Assembly: GCA_944548615.1 (NCBI GenBank)
Contig: OX155957.1
Coordinates: forward strand, 23,229,413-23,293,412
Direction of reading: 5' to 3'
Source: Micropterix aruncella
Lineage: Eukaryota; Arthropoda; Insecta; Lepidoptera; Micropterigidae
Length of the DNA: 64,000 nt
Below are positions 1-10,764 of the stretch, piece by piece. The notes under the pieces were generated by a model. The model saw only the letters and a program-made list of their open reading frames with translations. It had not been told where the DNA came from and ran no database searches. Both the position numbers and the translations under genes were made by a program. The stretch's first letter is position 1. Each line of letters opens with the position of its first letter.

Positions 1-500
1 ATAAATTAGGTGGTGAGACTTTTAGGAAATCTTTATTATTGTTTTAATCTTAGAATTAATTTAATCTTAAGTGGCTGTCCGAAATATTGTGAAATAAACA
101 ACTTTGTGACAGGCTTTGGAAAACTTAAACTTGATTTAATTTGTGTAGATAAATAAATAAAAAAAATAACAAACAAATAAACAAATAAACCGAAGTAACA
201 CAGATATCGAACAGCAAGCTAGTCAAAAAATCCGTCGCTGTACACAGCACGACCGCTCGCGTGGACTGCAGACAATCTCACTCAAGCTACCCTCTTGCCA
301 GATAGACTTTCGCTCTACAAACTCCATCGAACTGTACTTTTCCGCACATACAACATTAATGAAATCCTTATTTCACATTCTGCAGCCATTACGGAAATTA
401 AAACAATGGCTAAAGACAAATGTTATTATAAAGGATGTTTTTACAAACAGTAATATCATAGATGGTGGGGGGCCGGGCTCTTTTCGGCAGCGGTTTGCGG
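1..500. other. AT-rich non-coding sequence
   Basis: No coding region or clear repeat structure is seen. The short open frame at 359-601 runs into the repeat that follows and has no protein-like character. Confidence 0.6.
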
Positions 501-504
501 CCTA

Positions 505-659
505 CCCGCAAAACAACGGACTGACAGCTCTCCAGTCTACCCTAGACAACGGCGGCTGCAACGTCACCGAAACGTCGGGTCCTACAAATTTCACGCGGTA
601 AATTCGTTTTCTATCCTATTTATAATGTCAAACAACCGCGATAGTCTTCGATTTTATAG
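505..659 (+). repeat. Half copy of an inverted-repeat element (family L)
   Basis: The stretch containing GACAACGGCGGCTGCAACGT, CCGAAACGTCGG and TTCACGCG matches the right arm of the foldback at 55544-55673, including the following AATTCGTTTT..ATCCTATTT. The last 34 bases (626-659, TGTCAAACAACCGCGATAGT onward) recur at 60305-60338 inside the large element, so a second short shared segment abuts it. Confidence 0.75.
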
Positions 660-689
660 TAATATCATACATTATTTATACACACCGAT

Positions 690-775
690 TTGAATTAGAT
701 GGAGGAAGACGGGAGAGGCCTACGTCCAGAAGTGGACCAAACCAGGCTGAGGAAGATGAAGAAGAAGATAAATTA
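690..775 (+). mobile_element. 3' end of an RTE-like retroelement
   Basis: GGCCTACGTCCAGAAGTGGA followed by a GAA/GAT-rich simple tail is the characteristic 3' end of RTE-type LINEs and their SINE partners in Lepidoptera. Only the last ~85 bases are present. The family assignment comes from motif memory. Confidence 0.6.
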
Positions 776-959
776 TATTTACTATTATAGTTATACCGAA
801 GATTTTGAACATTATACGTTATAGCACTACTTTTCACAAAATTATTTTATGTGACGCAAATTTCCAATTTTCTGCATGAAAAGTTACTTATCTGGGATCC
901 TGGTGGACCAGAAACATTTTAACGATAGTTGATGTCCTCTTTAAATACTTTGGGCAGCA

Positions 960-1220
960 GCACCTGTTTCCGCACCTAGTAAGTAGCTGTCTAAATGTCC
1001 AAATGTCAATAAATTAACATAAATATATCGCGTTTAGTGTCAAATACAATGTCTGATTAAGTACACTCTGGAAATAAACATCTATGTATATGGATAAATT
1101 AATAAACCACAAATATCATATAAAAAAATGTATTAAAAGTAATTATAAATAATAATACTTTACTTTCTATAACGAAAGTCGAGTTTTTTATTCTTTTTTA
1201 CATACGAGTATTTACTTATT
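960..1220 (+). repeat. Interspersed repeat family A, partial copy
   Basis: Shares TGTCTGATT..GTACA.TCTG..AATA and AATAAACCACAAAT with 35030-35275, and the end ...AACGAAAGTCG.GTTTTTTATTCTTTT with both 34842-35275 and 18660-18945. Lacks the TTTTTACACGACTGCCCAA segment that starts the other two copies. Class unknown. Confidence 0.6.
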
Positions 1221-2034
1221 AAACAGTGGTTTGCAGCTTTTAATAGGCAGAATTTTACATATAATTCATAAGCATCATTTACGAGGAACACAAAGCCTAA
1301 TTCCATATTTCAATATTTTCATATTTACCTATCTATCTTACTTTTTGAAATATTTCAAATGAGGCAATGTTATCTTCCCTCTCTTAGTAACTTTCGATTG
1401 CCGTTTGATAGGCTTTACTTGTCAGCGCATTTGTCGCGGGTGTGGCTCACAACTTTTCCTCCAATAATTAATCCAGGCCGCCATTAAGAAGAACGTGCCT
1501 GCGACTGCCTTCGACTGCCTCCCCACGCCTAGCCGACTGCCTTCAAACGCCTCCCTCCGCCTCTAAGAGCGGCTCTCACTTTTAATTACCACACTCGTAT
1601 TAATAATGTCGTCAACACCCTCAAGATGCCTGACAAAGAACGGAGAAATTTCGACTACTTTCAAATTTGGCATTCTGAAGAAATCGTTAATTACTTAAAC
1701 CTAATTAAAGATATAATATCCGGGATGTATCAATGGGTTTAGTTAGATAACGTAAGTTTAGTGTTCGTACTTACCAAGTGCAAGGTGAAATCAGGATGTA
1801 AATGTTATATTATATACACGAAAATATTATTAAAGTATCAAAAACTGTTGGTAAAAATATTTTAAGTATCAGAACATTTCACACATATTAAGAACTGTCT
1901 GGAATATAATCAACAATGACAGTGTTAATTAAGATAAAAACTCGTGATACATTTTTTTCTTGAAACACAAATTATAATACGATTACTTTCAATAAAGAAG
2001 CCACAGGGTAATTCGAGAATGTTTTCACTAATAT
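1221..2034. other. Unassigned sequence with one GC-richer island
   Basis: AT-rich apart from 1430-1575, where GACTGCCTTC-like 9-mers recur. No ORF, RNA gene or repeat family recognised. Confidence 0.5.
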
Positions 2035-2240
2035 ATTTATTTATTTAATTAAATAATTAATTAACGAATTTACAAAGCATATTTGTCTTACTTATATACA
2101 ATCGATTTATAGATATTACATTTATTCATACTAACAAAAAATTACACGGCCTATGTAATCATTAGCATAATATGTGTATTGCAGCTGCCCAACTAAGTGC
2201 CAAGACTTGTTGCAAGGCAGCGAGCATTTTAGTTTTGTAT
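2035..2240 (-). mobile_element. LINE 3' UTR remnant with terminal hairpin (family B)
   Basis: On the minus strand a hairpin (2184-2221, stem GCTGCC/GGCAGC, loop with ACAAGTCTTGGCACTTAGTT) is followed by AT-rich sequence and an A/T tetranucleotide tail near 2035. It matches the plus-strand copy at 18290-18488. Confidence 0.75.
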
Positions 2241-2429
2241 TTACGTATATCACGCAAGTTAAAAAACTTTTATAATACCACAATAATTACAAATTAATTA
2301 TAAATTATAGTAATGAAATAATAAAAATAATAGAAAGTAATTAAAATATAACACGGAAATTAAAATAGAAAATATTCATGTCATAACTGCTTCTAAAATA
2401 AATTTCTTTCTAGAAATCCAATTATTTGT

Positions 2430-2790
2430 TGTGTGGGGCTTTTCTAAGGTCTTTATGAGCCTTGTAACACTGCGACCATTGCTGATCTATTGTGTTCGCC
2501 ACTTACTATTTGGTTTTTTTAGAATTTGATTAGGTTTGTCCTTTGCGACCAATGTATCTACTCTGGCTCCTTGAGGCGTTTCCACTGTGTCCTCGCAAAA
2601 GCTTTTCCATGTTGCTCTTTTGGCTCTCCTAATTTCTTTGTTGTACTCAGTTTAGGTTTTTTTTGTATTCTTACCAGTTGAGAGTTTGTTTAGCCTTATT
2701 GGATAGTTTCCGGGTTTCCTTCCTTAGTTTTTCCAACTTTGGGCTCTACCATGGCTCTGTCTCATTCGCTTGAACTAATTTCAGTTTTAG
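2430..2790 (-). pseudogene. Decayed LINE reverse-transcriptase fragment (linker region)
   Basis: Reading the minus strand with shifts gives recognisable pieces such as KLRKETRKLSNKAK, EYNKEIRRAKRATWKSFCED and LKKPNSKW, typical of the endonuclease-to-RT linker of I/R1/jockey-type elements. The frame is broken by several stops and at least one frameshift, so this is a dead fragment. The clade cannot be fixed from this segment. Confidence 0.7.
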
Positions 2791-3655
2791 TTTACGAAGA
2801 AACGCAATCGGGCTCACTAACATACATTGCAAATTAAATAAAGTTTGAAAAAACGATACTATTTAATGGTGAGTAAAAGTGTGAAACTAGCAAAACAGAT
2901 CCTCGGCAATAACTTATCTATGCTAAGAATGAGGACCGCTTTTAATAAAGCCATTTCTCCTTTATAGCTACAATAAAATTAATAAATTAAGAAGCGACCT
3001 TAAAGTTAGTAAAAACATAAATATTACATATTTTTACAAATTAGATAAATGGAAAGTTCGTCTTTTCATATAATGCTTGCTATTATAATATGAAACATAA
3101 TTCAAAGAGGTAGTGAAAAACGCCTAAGAAGCATTTTATGATTTGTTTTCACGAGAGTTATACAGCAAAGGCAATTAATAACCTACCTTTGGGTTATAAT
3201 CAAAAAGTGGGTAAAAACTCCTTGGGTTTTTTAATTACGTTTCTCAATAACAATCCTTGTTTAAAATATATCACACTTTTATTTACACAATAGACCCATT
3301 TATGAACCTTCTTTATATCCCTTGCAAGTCAGATGTTGTCAACATAAGATGCTGAATAATTTTTATAATTGAGTAATTTTTCAAAAGTATTTTGTATTGG
3401 ATATAATATATCAATCAACCTAATCACGAAATATTCTGCAAATGAACTGCTAAATATAAAGAGGCTCGTTAATTATGACGTTCTACCAATTTCTTCTTCA
3501 TACAAACCAATCTCAAAAAAATCACTCACAAAGTTTTTTTCATTTTTTATTAAACGTACGGGATACTGCTTGTTGCGATCGGGAGATAATATAGCGGCCG
3601 TATCAAGTCCGTTCGTATAAGTAGGGCGCTTAATATCTTATGATTCGTACTTCGA
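2791..3655. other. Unassigned AT-rich sequence
   Basis: Contains one open frame of 83 codons (3369-3620) without recognisable features. It may belong to the 5' part of the decayed LINE that follows. Confidence 0.4.
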
Positions 3656-3659
3656 ACTT

Positions 3660-4480
3660 CAAAACATTTCGCAGTTAAAAATTCTCTATTACTCTTGTAC
3701 TCCGCTTTCGTCCGCAGTCACCTCGAATATGCTTCTCAAATATGGTCTCCTAGCTATAATGTTCACATAAAGAGAATTGAACGTATTAAAAATGTGTTCC
3801 TGAAACATTTTAAATAATCGCTCCTTCTTGTCCTTTCCCAATTACAACGAAGCAGCTACCTTTCATGGGCTTCAATCCTTACAATCAAAAAGAAATTGCG
3901 CAGACGTGGTGTTTTTCCATAAAATATTGGCAGGTTTCATTGATTGTTCTGATCTTCTTGGAATTGTATCTTTCCGTGTACCATCGCGACTCACTCGCCG
4001 AACGGAGTTATTCCACCTTCCGCAGTTTAGTACTAATTATGCACAAAACTGTTTCATGTATAGGGTATGTAAAATTTGTAATACGTAGCTCGACGATATT
4101 GACGTATTCAATAGGTCATCATTCTCTCTTAAGAAAGCAATTATTAATGACGGTATTGATTTATCATTGTAATCGCAATATTTAATATATTATAAATAAT
4201 ATTTATCCAAGAATATATTTAAATAATATGTATGACTATATTATGGAACGTGTATTTACATAAAATTTTATTTACTTATGACTCCTTTCTTCCCAGTTCC
4301 CAACTCTCCATGTGTGTTAATTCTTCAAAAAAACTGATATTGTTGTATTTAAATTAGGAATGTTTAAGTGGAAACATGTAGTTAGCTTTATTTTTTTAAT
4401 TTAATAATTTTGTAACCAATTTATTGTAACAGCTGTATGTTTCCTTAATAATAATAAAATTAAAATAAAAATAAAATTAA
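3660..4480 (+). pseudogene. Decayed LINE RT C-terminal region and 3' tail
   Basis: The plus strand encodes LYSAFVRSHLEYASQIWSPS then KRIERIKNVFLKHF, the post-RT region of CR1/jockey-like ORF2 proteins. A second frame continues with VPSRLTRRTELFHLP, CFMYRVCKICN and, after a stop, DDIDVFNRSSFSLKKAI, which is the usual C-terminal end. At least one frameshift and two stops break it. An AATAAT/AAAAT-rich tail at 4446-4480 probably marks the 3' end. The catalytic FADD region is absent, so it is 5' truncated. Confidence 0.75.
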
Positions 4481-4484
4481 ACAA

Positions 4485-4834
4485 CTCTCATTTAAATGGT
4501 AAAATTGCATATTTAAATATAGGCGTCAATGCTCCGATAAAATGTATATTTTCACACAATTGTTGGTCTCTAATTGTCTAAACCGCAATTTTAAAGGCAA
4601 GGCCTTACAGATAATCTCATCTGACTCTTTCCGCCGCCTACCGAGACATATTTCATCATCTTTGTACCTAGCGACCGTCGCTAAGTAGACGAATGTAAAC
4701 CGCCCGTAAAGGTTCACTTTGAGATACTGTGTCGCCACAAATAGGTAAAGACAATGTGTTTCCATGGTAAATCTGTCAATAGCCAATTTTCATATTTATT
4801 GATTAGCAACATAATATTCGTTTTATTTGAACTC
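4485..4834. other. Unassigned sequence
   Basis: No convincing gene; the 86-codon minus frame at 4526-4786 has no recognisable motif. Confidence 0.4.
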
Positions 4835-4838
4835 TTAA

Positions 4839-5208
4839 CCCATTGCCGACCATACGCTTCGCGGAAGAGTATGGATTTTTTCGATACATAAAATTGTTAA
4901 AAGGCTATATTTATGTCAAGTTTTATGGAAATTGCTTCAATAGATTTTGTATAAAATGATTGGACATAAGTGTCCCTGTGATCCATATAGATGCAAAGTG
5001 ATCACTTTTTCCAAAATTTTAATATTTTATTGTTAATTTGCGAATTTTGAAAAAAATGCGATATATTTTAAACAATATTTTTTTGCTAATATTGAGATTC
5101 TGATGACTCAATAGCATGGAAAAAATATAATTTATAAATTATTTGTATTCGATAATTTATAAAATGATTTGAATATGTCACGTAATATGTCCCATGGTCC
5201 TTAAAGGG
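4839..5208. mobile_element. piggyBac-type MITE with TTAA target duplication (family H)
   Basis: A 370-bp non-coding unit lies between TTAA (4835-4838) and TTAA (5209-5212). Its ends are CCCATTGCCGACCATACG and, on the other strand, CCCTTTAAGGACCATGGGAC. TTAA duplication and termini starting CCC are the signature of the piggyBac superfamily. A right-half relative ending in the same way lies at 46490-46614. Confidence 0.75.
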
Positions 5209-5212
5209 TTAA

Positions 5213-5690
5213 GCGCTACTCTTCCGCAGATTGAGTTAGGAAATGAGCGAGGCTTCTTGTGGTCTTGAATTGCGAGGGAGTTCGAGTTTGAAAGATAGAA
5301 TACAAACACAAGATAAGGTGAAGTAATGCAATATTCTATATACTCATATTATCATAATAATATATTTTAAATGTTTAATTATCATAATATATGTATGTAC
5401 TTATTAATAATAATTTTTATTTATATATACTTTTAATATAAATTCATGTAAAGTTTATGCGATTATCGTATCTATGCATGTATTATATTAGATGTAAGAA
5501 TATTTATTTATGAATATTTGAACTATTATACCTTCCGTTTAATTTGATCTCTTCAAAATTTTGAAATTTTAGAATAAAGTAACTACACTCATCCTTTTAA
5601 TTATTAAATATAAATACCATTGCAATATAAAGTTTAAAAAAAAAAAAAAATAAATAAAAACCTAAAAGCGGATATATCATTCTCTTTCGG
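5213..5690. other. AT-rich sequence, nothing recognised
   Basis: Very AT-rich, with a poly-A run at 5636-5650. No feature supported. Confidence 0.5.
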
Positions 5691-5699
5691 CAGGCAATA

Positions 5700-5900
5700 T
5701 ACGATTTCTGTTGGTACCACCTCGAAACAGGTTATTCCTAGTGAGGTGGTAAACCACAAACTATCATTTCTGAATCTCTTTCCGAGTTAGGAAGTAAATT
5801 GGAAAACTGATCAATTAATTATAAAATATTAGGCTAAGAGAATGTTTTTGTAGCTAAATGTATTTTTATGGACTTAAATAAATAAAATAAAAATAAAATT
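5700..5900 (+). mobile_element. LINE 3' UTR remnant with class 1 hairpin
   Basis: Perfect stem ACCACCTC (5716-5723) / GAGGTGGT (5743-5750), loop GAAACAGGTTATTCCTAGT, followed ~120 bases later by an AAATAAATAAAAT tail at 5873-5899. No coding part remains. Confidence 0.75.
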
Positions 5901-5904
5901 CGTG

Positions 5905-6300
5905 ACGATCTCGTTGTAATTTAGGAAAAAGTATTTTTAGAAGCTATTAGCAATACCTAAATACACTCACCGACATATCTAACTTTACTGAAAACGTTTA
6001 AGTGTGCGGTTCCGGGTGCAGTATTATACTCGGCGCTACGAAGCGCCTTTCGTTAATGCTACATCATCCTTGTCGATGGTTTTATTACAGACAATAAACC
6101 AATTTAGGCAACTTGCCTGCTCAGTTTCGCCACGCTAAAATTTATGTGCGAAGTTCGACGCGAATTTTAGATGGTCGACGGACGAGATGTGTTTTGTGTA
6201 CCGCTCTATTCAAGTAAACGGGTGTGTCGAATTAAATTTTATTAGAAATCAATACGTAAATACAAGTGGCGCCTTTTGACGTGAGTACGTCTAGATAGTG
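5905..6300. other. Unassigned sequence of mixed composition
   Basis: No gene or repeat recognised; somewhat richer in GC than the flanks. Confidence 0.4.
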
Positions 6301-6304
6301 GTTT

Positions 6305-6660
6305 TCAATCTTTTCTTGGTAACGGCACATTTTTAGTAGGTGAGTTTTGGGGCGGGTAGAACCCCCCCCCCCCCCCCCAACCCCTATTAGCGCCACTGGT
6401 GATTAAAAAAACAATTCTTTCACCGTAAGACTTTTCCGGCAAGTAGACAAGCCCCTCTGTCAACCCCACCTCCTCCCCGCGCCAGCCCAAACTCTAACTG
6501 TAGTATTTTCCGTGGTATTAAAATGTTATTTTCCCAAAAATGTATTGTTTTCTTATACAACATTTTCCCTACGGTTAATACGTAAATAACAGTATACTGT
6601 AGTTTCAACATGATTCATGCGTCTGACTACAACCGCACTTATACTACTACATTATATCAT
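6305..6660 (-). repeat. Poly-C associated repeat family I, copy 1
   Basis: Contains GACTTTTCCGGCAAGTAGACAAG next to a long C run (6361-6378). The same core occurs at 7363-7400, 26847-26885 and 48950-48985. No coding capacity. Orientation is assigned arbitrarily. Confidence 0.65.
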
Positions 6661-6973
6661 GTTAGAAACGAGATCCCAAGGTCGCGACGTAAGAAATAAC
6701 ATATTTTAATGTTTCGATTCGGTAACTACCCTCACGCCAACTACGTTACTCGTCATTTTAATCCCTACGTATTGCCGTGTATTAGGTCGTTATATACTTC
6801 TCAGTATTGTTATTATCCTCACTTGACTGTCCAGCGTTAGTATCAGCACCTTTTTAAATTTACAGTGCGCTGCCTGTCTTTCAGGATATCAGTGAACCGA
6901 TACTTCCACTACAATCCAGCTCACCGTCAATGTAGTCGTGTATCGTTTGCTTAACTTATACTCTGTCTCAACC

Positions 6974-7190
6974 TGCCCCTATCTGGCATTTGTAGAAAGT
7001 AAAATCTCCCGGTAGAGTCAGGTGCTTCGTTTGTTATAAAGGCGCGCTTCCGTCGTTAATATCTAAAGTTGTGTCGAGATTACGTAGGCGAGGCGACTAT
7101 CAGGTCTGCGAGGTGCGGCTTACCGGGAGCAGCTATAGTGGCCGAGAATAAATACAATACTTTTAAGATAGCTAATTTTTGTCGGTAACA
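6974..7190 (+). repeat. LTR-like direct repeat, left copy
   Basis: About 217 bases starting TGCCCCTAT and ending AACA are repeated with ~88-90% identity at 8248-8465. Each copy has a TATAA-like box (GTTATAAAGGCGCG here) followed by AATAAATACAAT, the order expected of U3-R-U5. However, no convincing target duplication, primer-binding site or polypurine tract flanks the pair, so an LTR identity is only a suggestion. Confidence 0.45.
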
Positions 7191-7194
7191 ATAT

Positions 7195-7640
7195 CTATCT
7201 ATGCCAATCCGATACTTAGTGACGGCTTACATTTTTTCATTAAATATTCACTGATGCGATAGGTATCTCGTATCAGAATCTGTATAATATCCATAAACAT
7301 AAAATTCGCGACCATTTTTCGTGAATGCGTTGGCACAAAAAAACATCCTTTGTGTGACCCCAACACTTTCCCGGAAAGCAGACAAGGCCTCCCCCTACCT
7401 CGCGCAATCCCCCCCCCCCCCCCCAAACACACTTAACACCCCCCCCCCCCCCCAACTTTCTCTAACCCCCTACCCTGCCAAATACTACCTTCCCCACGCC
7501 ATCCCCCTCCCCCTCAGGCCACACCTCCAACCGTCCCCCTTCCGATCCGACAGTGATAGTGTCATGTGATTATGATAGCAAATGTAGTGTATTTGTAGAA
7601 TTTTTGTAGTATTTCCATTGTATTAAAACGGCTATTTTCC
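7195..7640 (-). repeat. Poly-C associated repeat family I, copy 2
   Basis: Core TTTCCCGGAAAGCAGACAAGG is followed by two C runs (7409-7424 and 7438-7453) and ends in ATTATGATAGCAAATG, as in the copy near 49100. Open frames here are by-products of the C runs. Confidence 0.65.
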
Positions 7641-7699
7641 AATATGATTCATTATTTTCTTAAATACGGCAGAATTTTTATTTTTTGTATCTCTTGTGT

Positions 7700-7870
7700 A
7701 AGAGTTTTTTTTTTTTAATTTATTTATCCTATTTTTTATAGTTACATAAAATAGATTGCGTTCATTTTTTTTAACACGTTAAAAAAATACATATGATGAA
7801 AATCGCGAAAGGGCATTACTTGTCAGGATTACATCACCCCACTAGGTATACGCCTGTTTTGGGGTGATGG
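7700..7870 (-). mobile_element. LINE 3' UTR remnant with class 1 hairpin (minus)
   Basis: Perfect 9-bp stem ATCACCCCA (7833-7841 and complement 7860-7868). On the minus strand the loop reads AAACAGGCGTATACCTAG. The minus-strand 3' side is A/T-rich (7710-7735), as expected for a tail. Confidence 0.7.
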
Positions 7871-7929
7871 ATACAAAGTTCTGTGGTATTTGCTGAGCCT
7901 GTACGCCTTGCCTGCTAAAGTTATTCTAG

Positions 7930-8225
7930 CTAAAATTGGTTTCGGCTCAGCGACGCATCTACGTACGAAATTTTAACCCTCTAAGTCCAATACTCGGGAT
8001 TGTTCTATGACTAGAGCGCCCCTGGTGGACCGATTTCAACCACATTTTTTTCTACTCTTGCCATGAACAAATGCATGCCAAATTTTAGCTAAATCGGATG
8101 AAGAATTTGGGCGCTATTGTGGAGCAATACACACACACTCACACATACAGACTCACAGGCAGATTTTATTCTGGAATTAGTCTTAATCGTCTAATTGGGG
8201 GTCAAAATGGTGAATCAATGCCGTC
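7930..8225 (+). repeat. Interspersed repeat family G, uninterrupted copy 1
   Basis: Runs from TTTCGGCTCAGCGACGCATC through CCGATTTCAACCACA and GCCAAATTTTAGCTAAATCGG to GGGCGCTATTGTGGAGCAA and a CACACA stretch. It corresponds to 24060-24345 and to 49160-49357 plus 63724-63760, and provides an 'empty site' for the large element at 49358. Confidence 0.8.
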
Positions 8226-8247
8226 AATGTTTGCTTTCTCTTATAGC

Positions 8248-8465
8248 TGCCCCTATTCGGCATTCGTAGAACGTAAAACCTCCCGGTAGAGTCAGGTGCC
8301 TCGTTTGTTATACAGGCGCGCTTCCGTCGTTAATATTGAAAGTTGTGTCGAGATTACGTAGGCGAGGCGACTATCGGGTCTGCGAGCTGCCGCTTCCCGG
8401 GAGCAGCTAGTGGCCGAGAATAAATACAATCCTTAAGGTAGCTAATTCCTTTGTCTGCGCAAACA
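8248..8465 (+). repeat. LTR-like direct repeat, right copy
   Basis: Second copy of the 6974-7190 repeat (TGCCCCTATTCGGCATT ... AATAAATACAAT ... AAACA). The 1.06 kb between the copies contains family I and G repeats and no gag or pol sequence. Confidence 0.45.
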
Positions 8466-9430
8466 AACTGTCTCTCGCTGGGAGAGACGGCCAGCGGGGC
8501 CATAAGCCGCTTGTGTAACAAGTGACTTATTATCCACTCTCAATGAGATTTCCCTGGGACGAGCGAAAGGAAAAAATGTTGAGTCTCCAGAATTCCATTC
8601 TCGTCTTGTATTCATTTCATTATGTCTTGTTCCTATTGTTATAGCAATCTCCTTTAATCCAAGGTAAAGCTTACCCAATCTATTTTGAGTTACTCGTACC
8701 CATCTTATTTTTACAAGTAAAGTAATACAAATGATTCCAGAAGCTAACGGAAAATCGGGAACCTCAATGAAATATATATTTTTTGATAGCTTAGACCTTC
8801 AGGATAATGGTTGATTATGGGCAAAAATCGCTCAATACATAAGAAGGGGGTTAAATCGCTCTCGTCAATTTTGTTGACACTAATAAACACTAAATTATAT
8901 CAAGCGACCAGAAATGGTACTAATGTAAAAAGATAGTTTGAATGAGTACATACAAATGAGTATAGAGGTTGTTAAATTTTATATAATTATTCGAGGTTTC
9001 AATCAAGATAATGAAAGATGCATTGCATCAATGCACCAAATATAAGGAAGATATTTAATAAAATATGTCTTATTTTGTTGTTATGTTCAATACTTTACTC
9101 CTCCTCTCTACCTTGTTTTAATATACAACTGTATCTGTTTCATAACGGTTATAATTATTACAAATGTCAAATAATTCAAGATAATACGTACAGTGGGTGG
9201 CCATCACATTAGAATCACGATGCAATTGGAGTACATACTAATTAATATTTTTCAATATTTTTAAGCTTTCAATCTGCAATACATTCTGATATCGACATTA
9301 TGAATATGATTTCATAAATATAACAAGAACAATAATTTAAAGAAATAAAAAATACGACTGCCGTTTCAAAAAGTGAAGTATTTTACTTATAATTAATAAA
9401 AACAATTTGTTCGCGCTAAAAAGTACGTTT
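8466..9430. other. Unassigned sequence
   Basis: Begins with a small hairpin (GTCTCTC..GAGAGAC near 8468-8488) and a GC-richer part, then AT-rich. No gene supported. Confidence 0.45.
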
Positions 9431-9505
9431 GTTAGAAAATAATGTTCTTCGTTGAAACAAAATTCAATTTACGGAAGCTTCGCTACGGCGCCGTTGATGC
9501 GTGTT

Positions 9506-10052
9506 ATCTCTATAAACCAAAGTACGACTATACCGAACGTTGGTTCTTCCCATTCTTCTTTATGGATCGGAAACGTGGACGTTACTACAATCGGACCTCA
9601 AAAAGTTCGAAGTCTTCCAAATGCGATGCTTGAGGCAGATTCTCGGTGTCTCACTCCGCGACCGAATTCGAAACGAGACCATTAGAGAAAGATGCGATCT
9701 AGTAACAACGATCGAAGTAGAAGTACAAAAACGTCGACTACGATGGTTCGGCCATGTTTGCCGAATGAACGACAATCGCTTGCCACGTAAACTTCTTTGG
9801 CGAGACCGACCGACAGAATGGAGAATTCAGCGATCGGCACCGAAGAAAACCTGGCTAAATAACATCAAAGACGACCTTAAAAATCAACGATTGTCGGCTA
9901 GGGATGCTCGAGACGTGGCAAAAAATCGTCAAGAATGGAAGCGAATCGTGAATGGAGTACGAGATCCAGCGGCACCGACAGCAGCGTATTGGCTGCGAGG
10001 GCTAATCGCCTCCCTAATCGCCGGCTACGGAATAAATAATAAATAATAATAA
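9506..10052 (+). pseudogene. RTE-like LINE, C-terminal end of reverse transcriptase
   Basis: An uninterrupted 168-codon frame (9540-10046) reads VLPILLYGSETWTL, FEVFQMRCLRQILGVSLRDR, RRLRWFGHVCRMNDNRLPRK and KKTWLNNIKDDLK. These are well-known C-terminal motifs of RTE-type and related reverse transcriptases in invertebrates. Upstream to about 9506 the same frame continues (TKVRLYRTL) behind stops. The catalytic core (FADD) and the endonuclease are missing, so it is 5' truncated. It ends in AATAATAATAAT at 10033-10052. It cannot be functional alone, but the good preservation of the frame suggests a recent insertion. Confidence 0.85.
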
Positions 10053-10079
10053 TCTCTATAAACAAGACGTTTGCGCATT

Positions 10080-10345
10080 CTATGGGTCAGTCGAGCGGGG
10101 CTTCATGTGAGCTGGGCCTATTGACCCGCCTTTCAGAGTGTGACGTCGCAGGGCTGCGAGCCCTGCGGCAGGTATCTCAAAACGATTGCTCCCCGCCGCG
10201 CCGTCGCCCCACTCAGTCGTTTGCCTTCAGTGCTCAAGTATTACAACATATTTTTATTAAATAATTGTGCTTTTTGTATTTATCCATATTTTCGGAATAT
10301 ATTCAATCAAACCTTTCAAACACGATATATGTATCAATATATCTC
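10080..10345. other. GC-rich segment with a small hairpin, then AT-rich
   Basis: 10080-10230 is GC-rich and holds a perfect 9-bp hairpin with a 3-base loop (CGCAGGGCT/AGCCCTGCG, 10147-10167). No product recognised. Confidence 0.4.
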
Positions 10346-10489
10346 TAAACACGATATATTTATTTATTTATTTATTTATTAAAGGTAAAGCACAAAATAT
10401 AATTTACTGCAGCATTACAAAAAAAAAAAATGTATTTGGACCAGTAGCGAAAAATAGAGCACACTGCAGTATCTTGGTCACTGCGTCAA

Positions 10490-10528
10490 CACCGCCTAAC
10501 TAGGCCTAGGCCTGTACTAAGGCAGGTG
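10490..10528 (-). other. LINE A 3' UTR hairpin (class 1)
   Basis: On the minus strand CACC-T-GCCTTA pairs with TTAGGC-GGTG around the loop GTACAGGCCTAGGCCTAG; one base is bulged. The loop shares ACAGG and CCTAG with hairpins in other LINE ends of this window. Probably an RNA element recognised during target-primed reverse transcription (inference). Confidence 0.7.
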
Positions 10529-10764
10529 TACCAGGAAATATTTTACCTGTGCACACAAAAAAAGTAAAAAATTAACAACTAAACTTAAAAATTGAACATG
10601 TTAAAAAAATAAATTAAAATATCATCAAGAAGTATTTCAAATTATAATCATAAAATTATCGAGTAAATAAATAAAAATCGAAATTATAATAATAGTAAAT
10701 AGATAGATAGATACCTACTCAGTAAAATAAACAAATAAAAATAAAATAAGAATAAAAATAAAAA

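Noticed and set aside
9442..9685. Additional overlapping frames around 9442-9685
   Set aside because: They overlap the RTE-type RT frame at 9540-10046 in the wrong phase.
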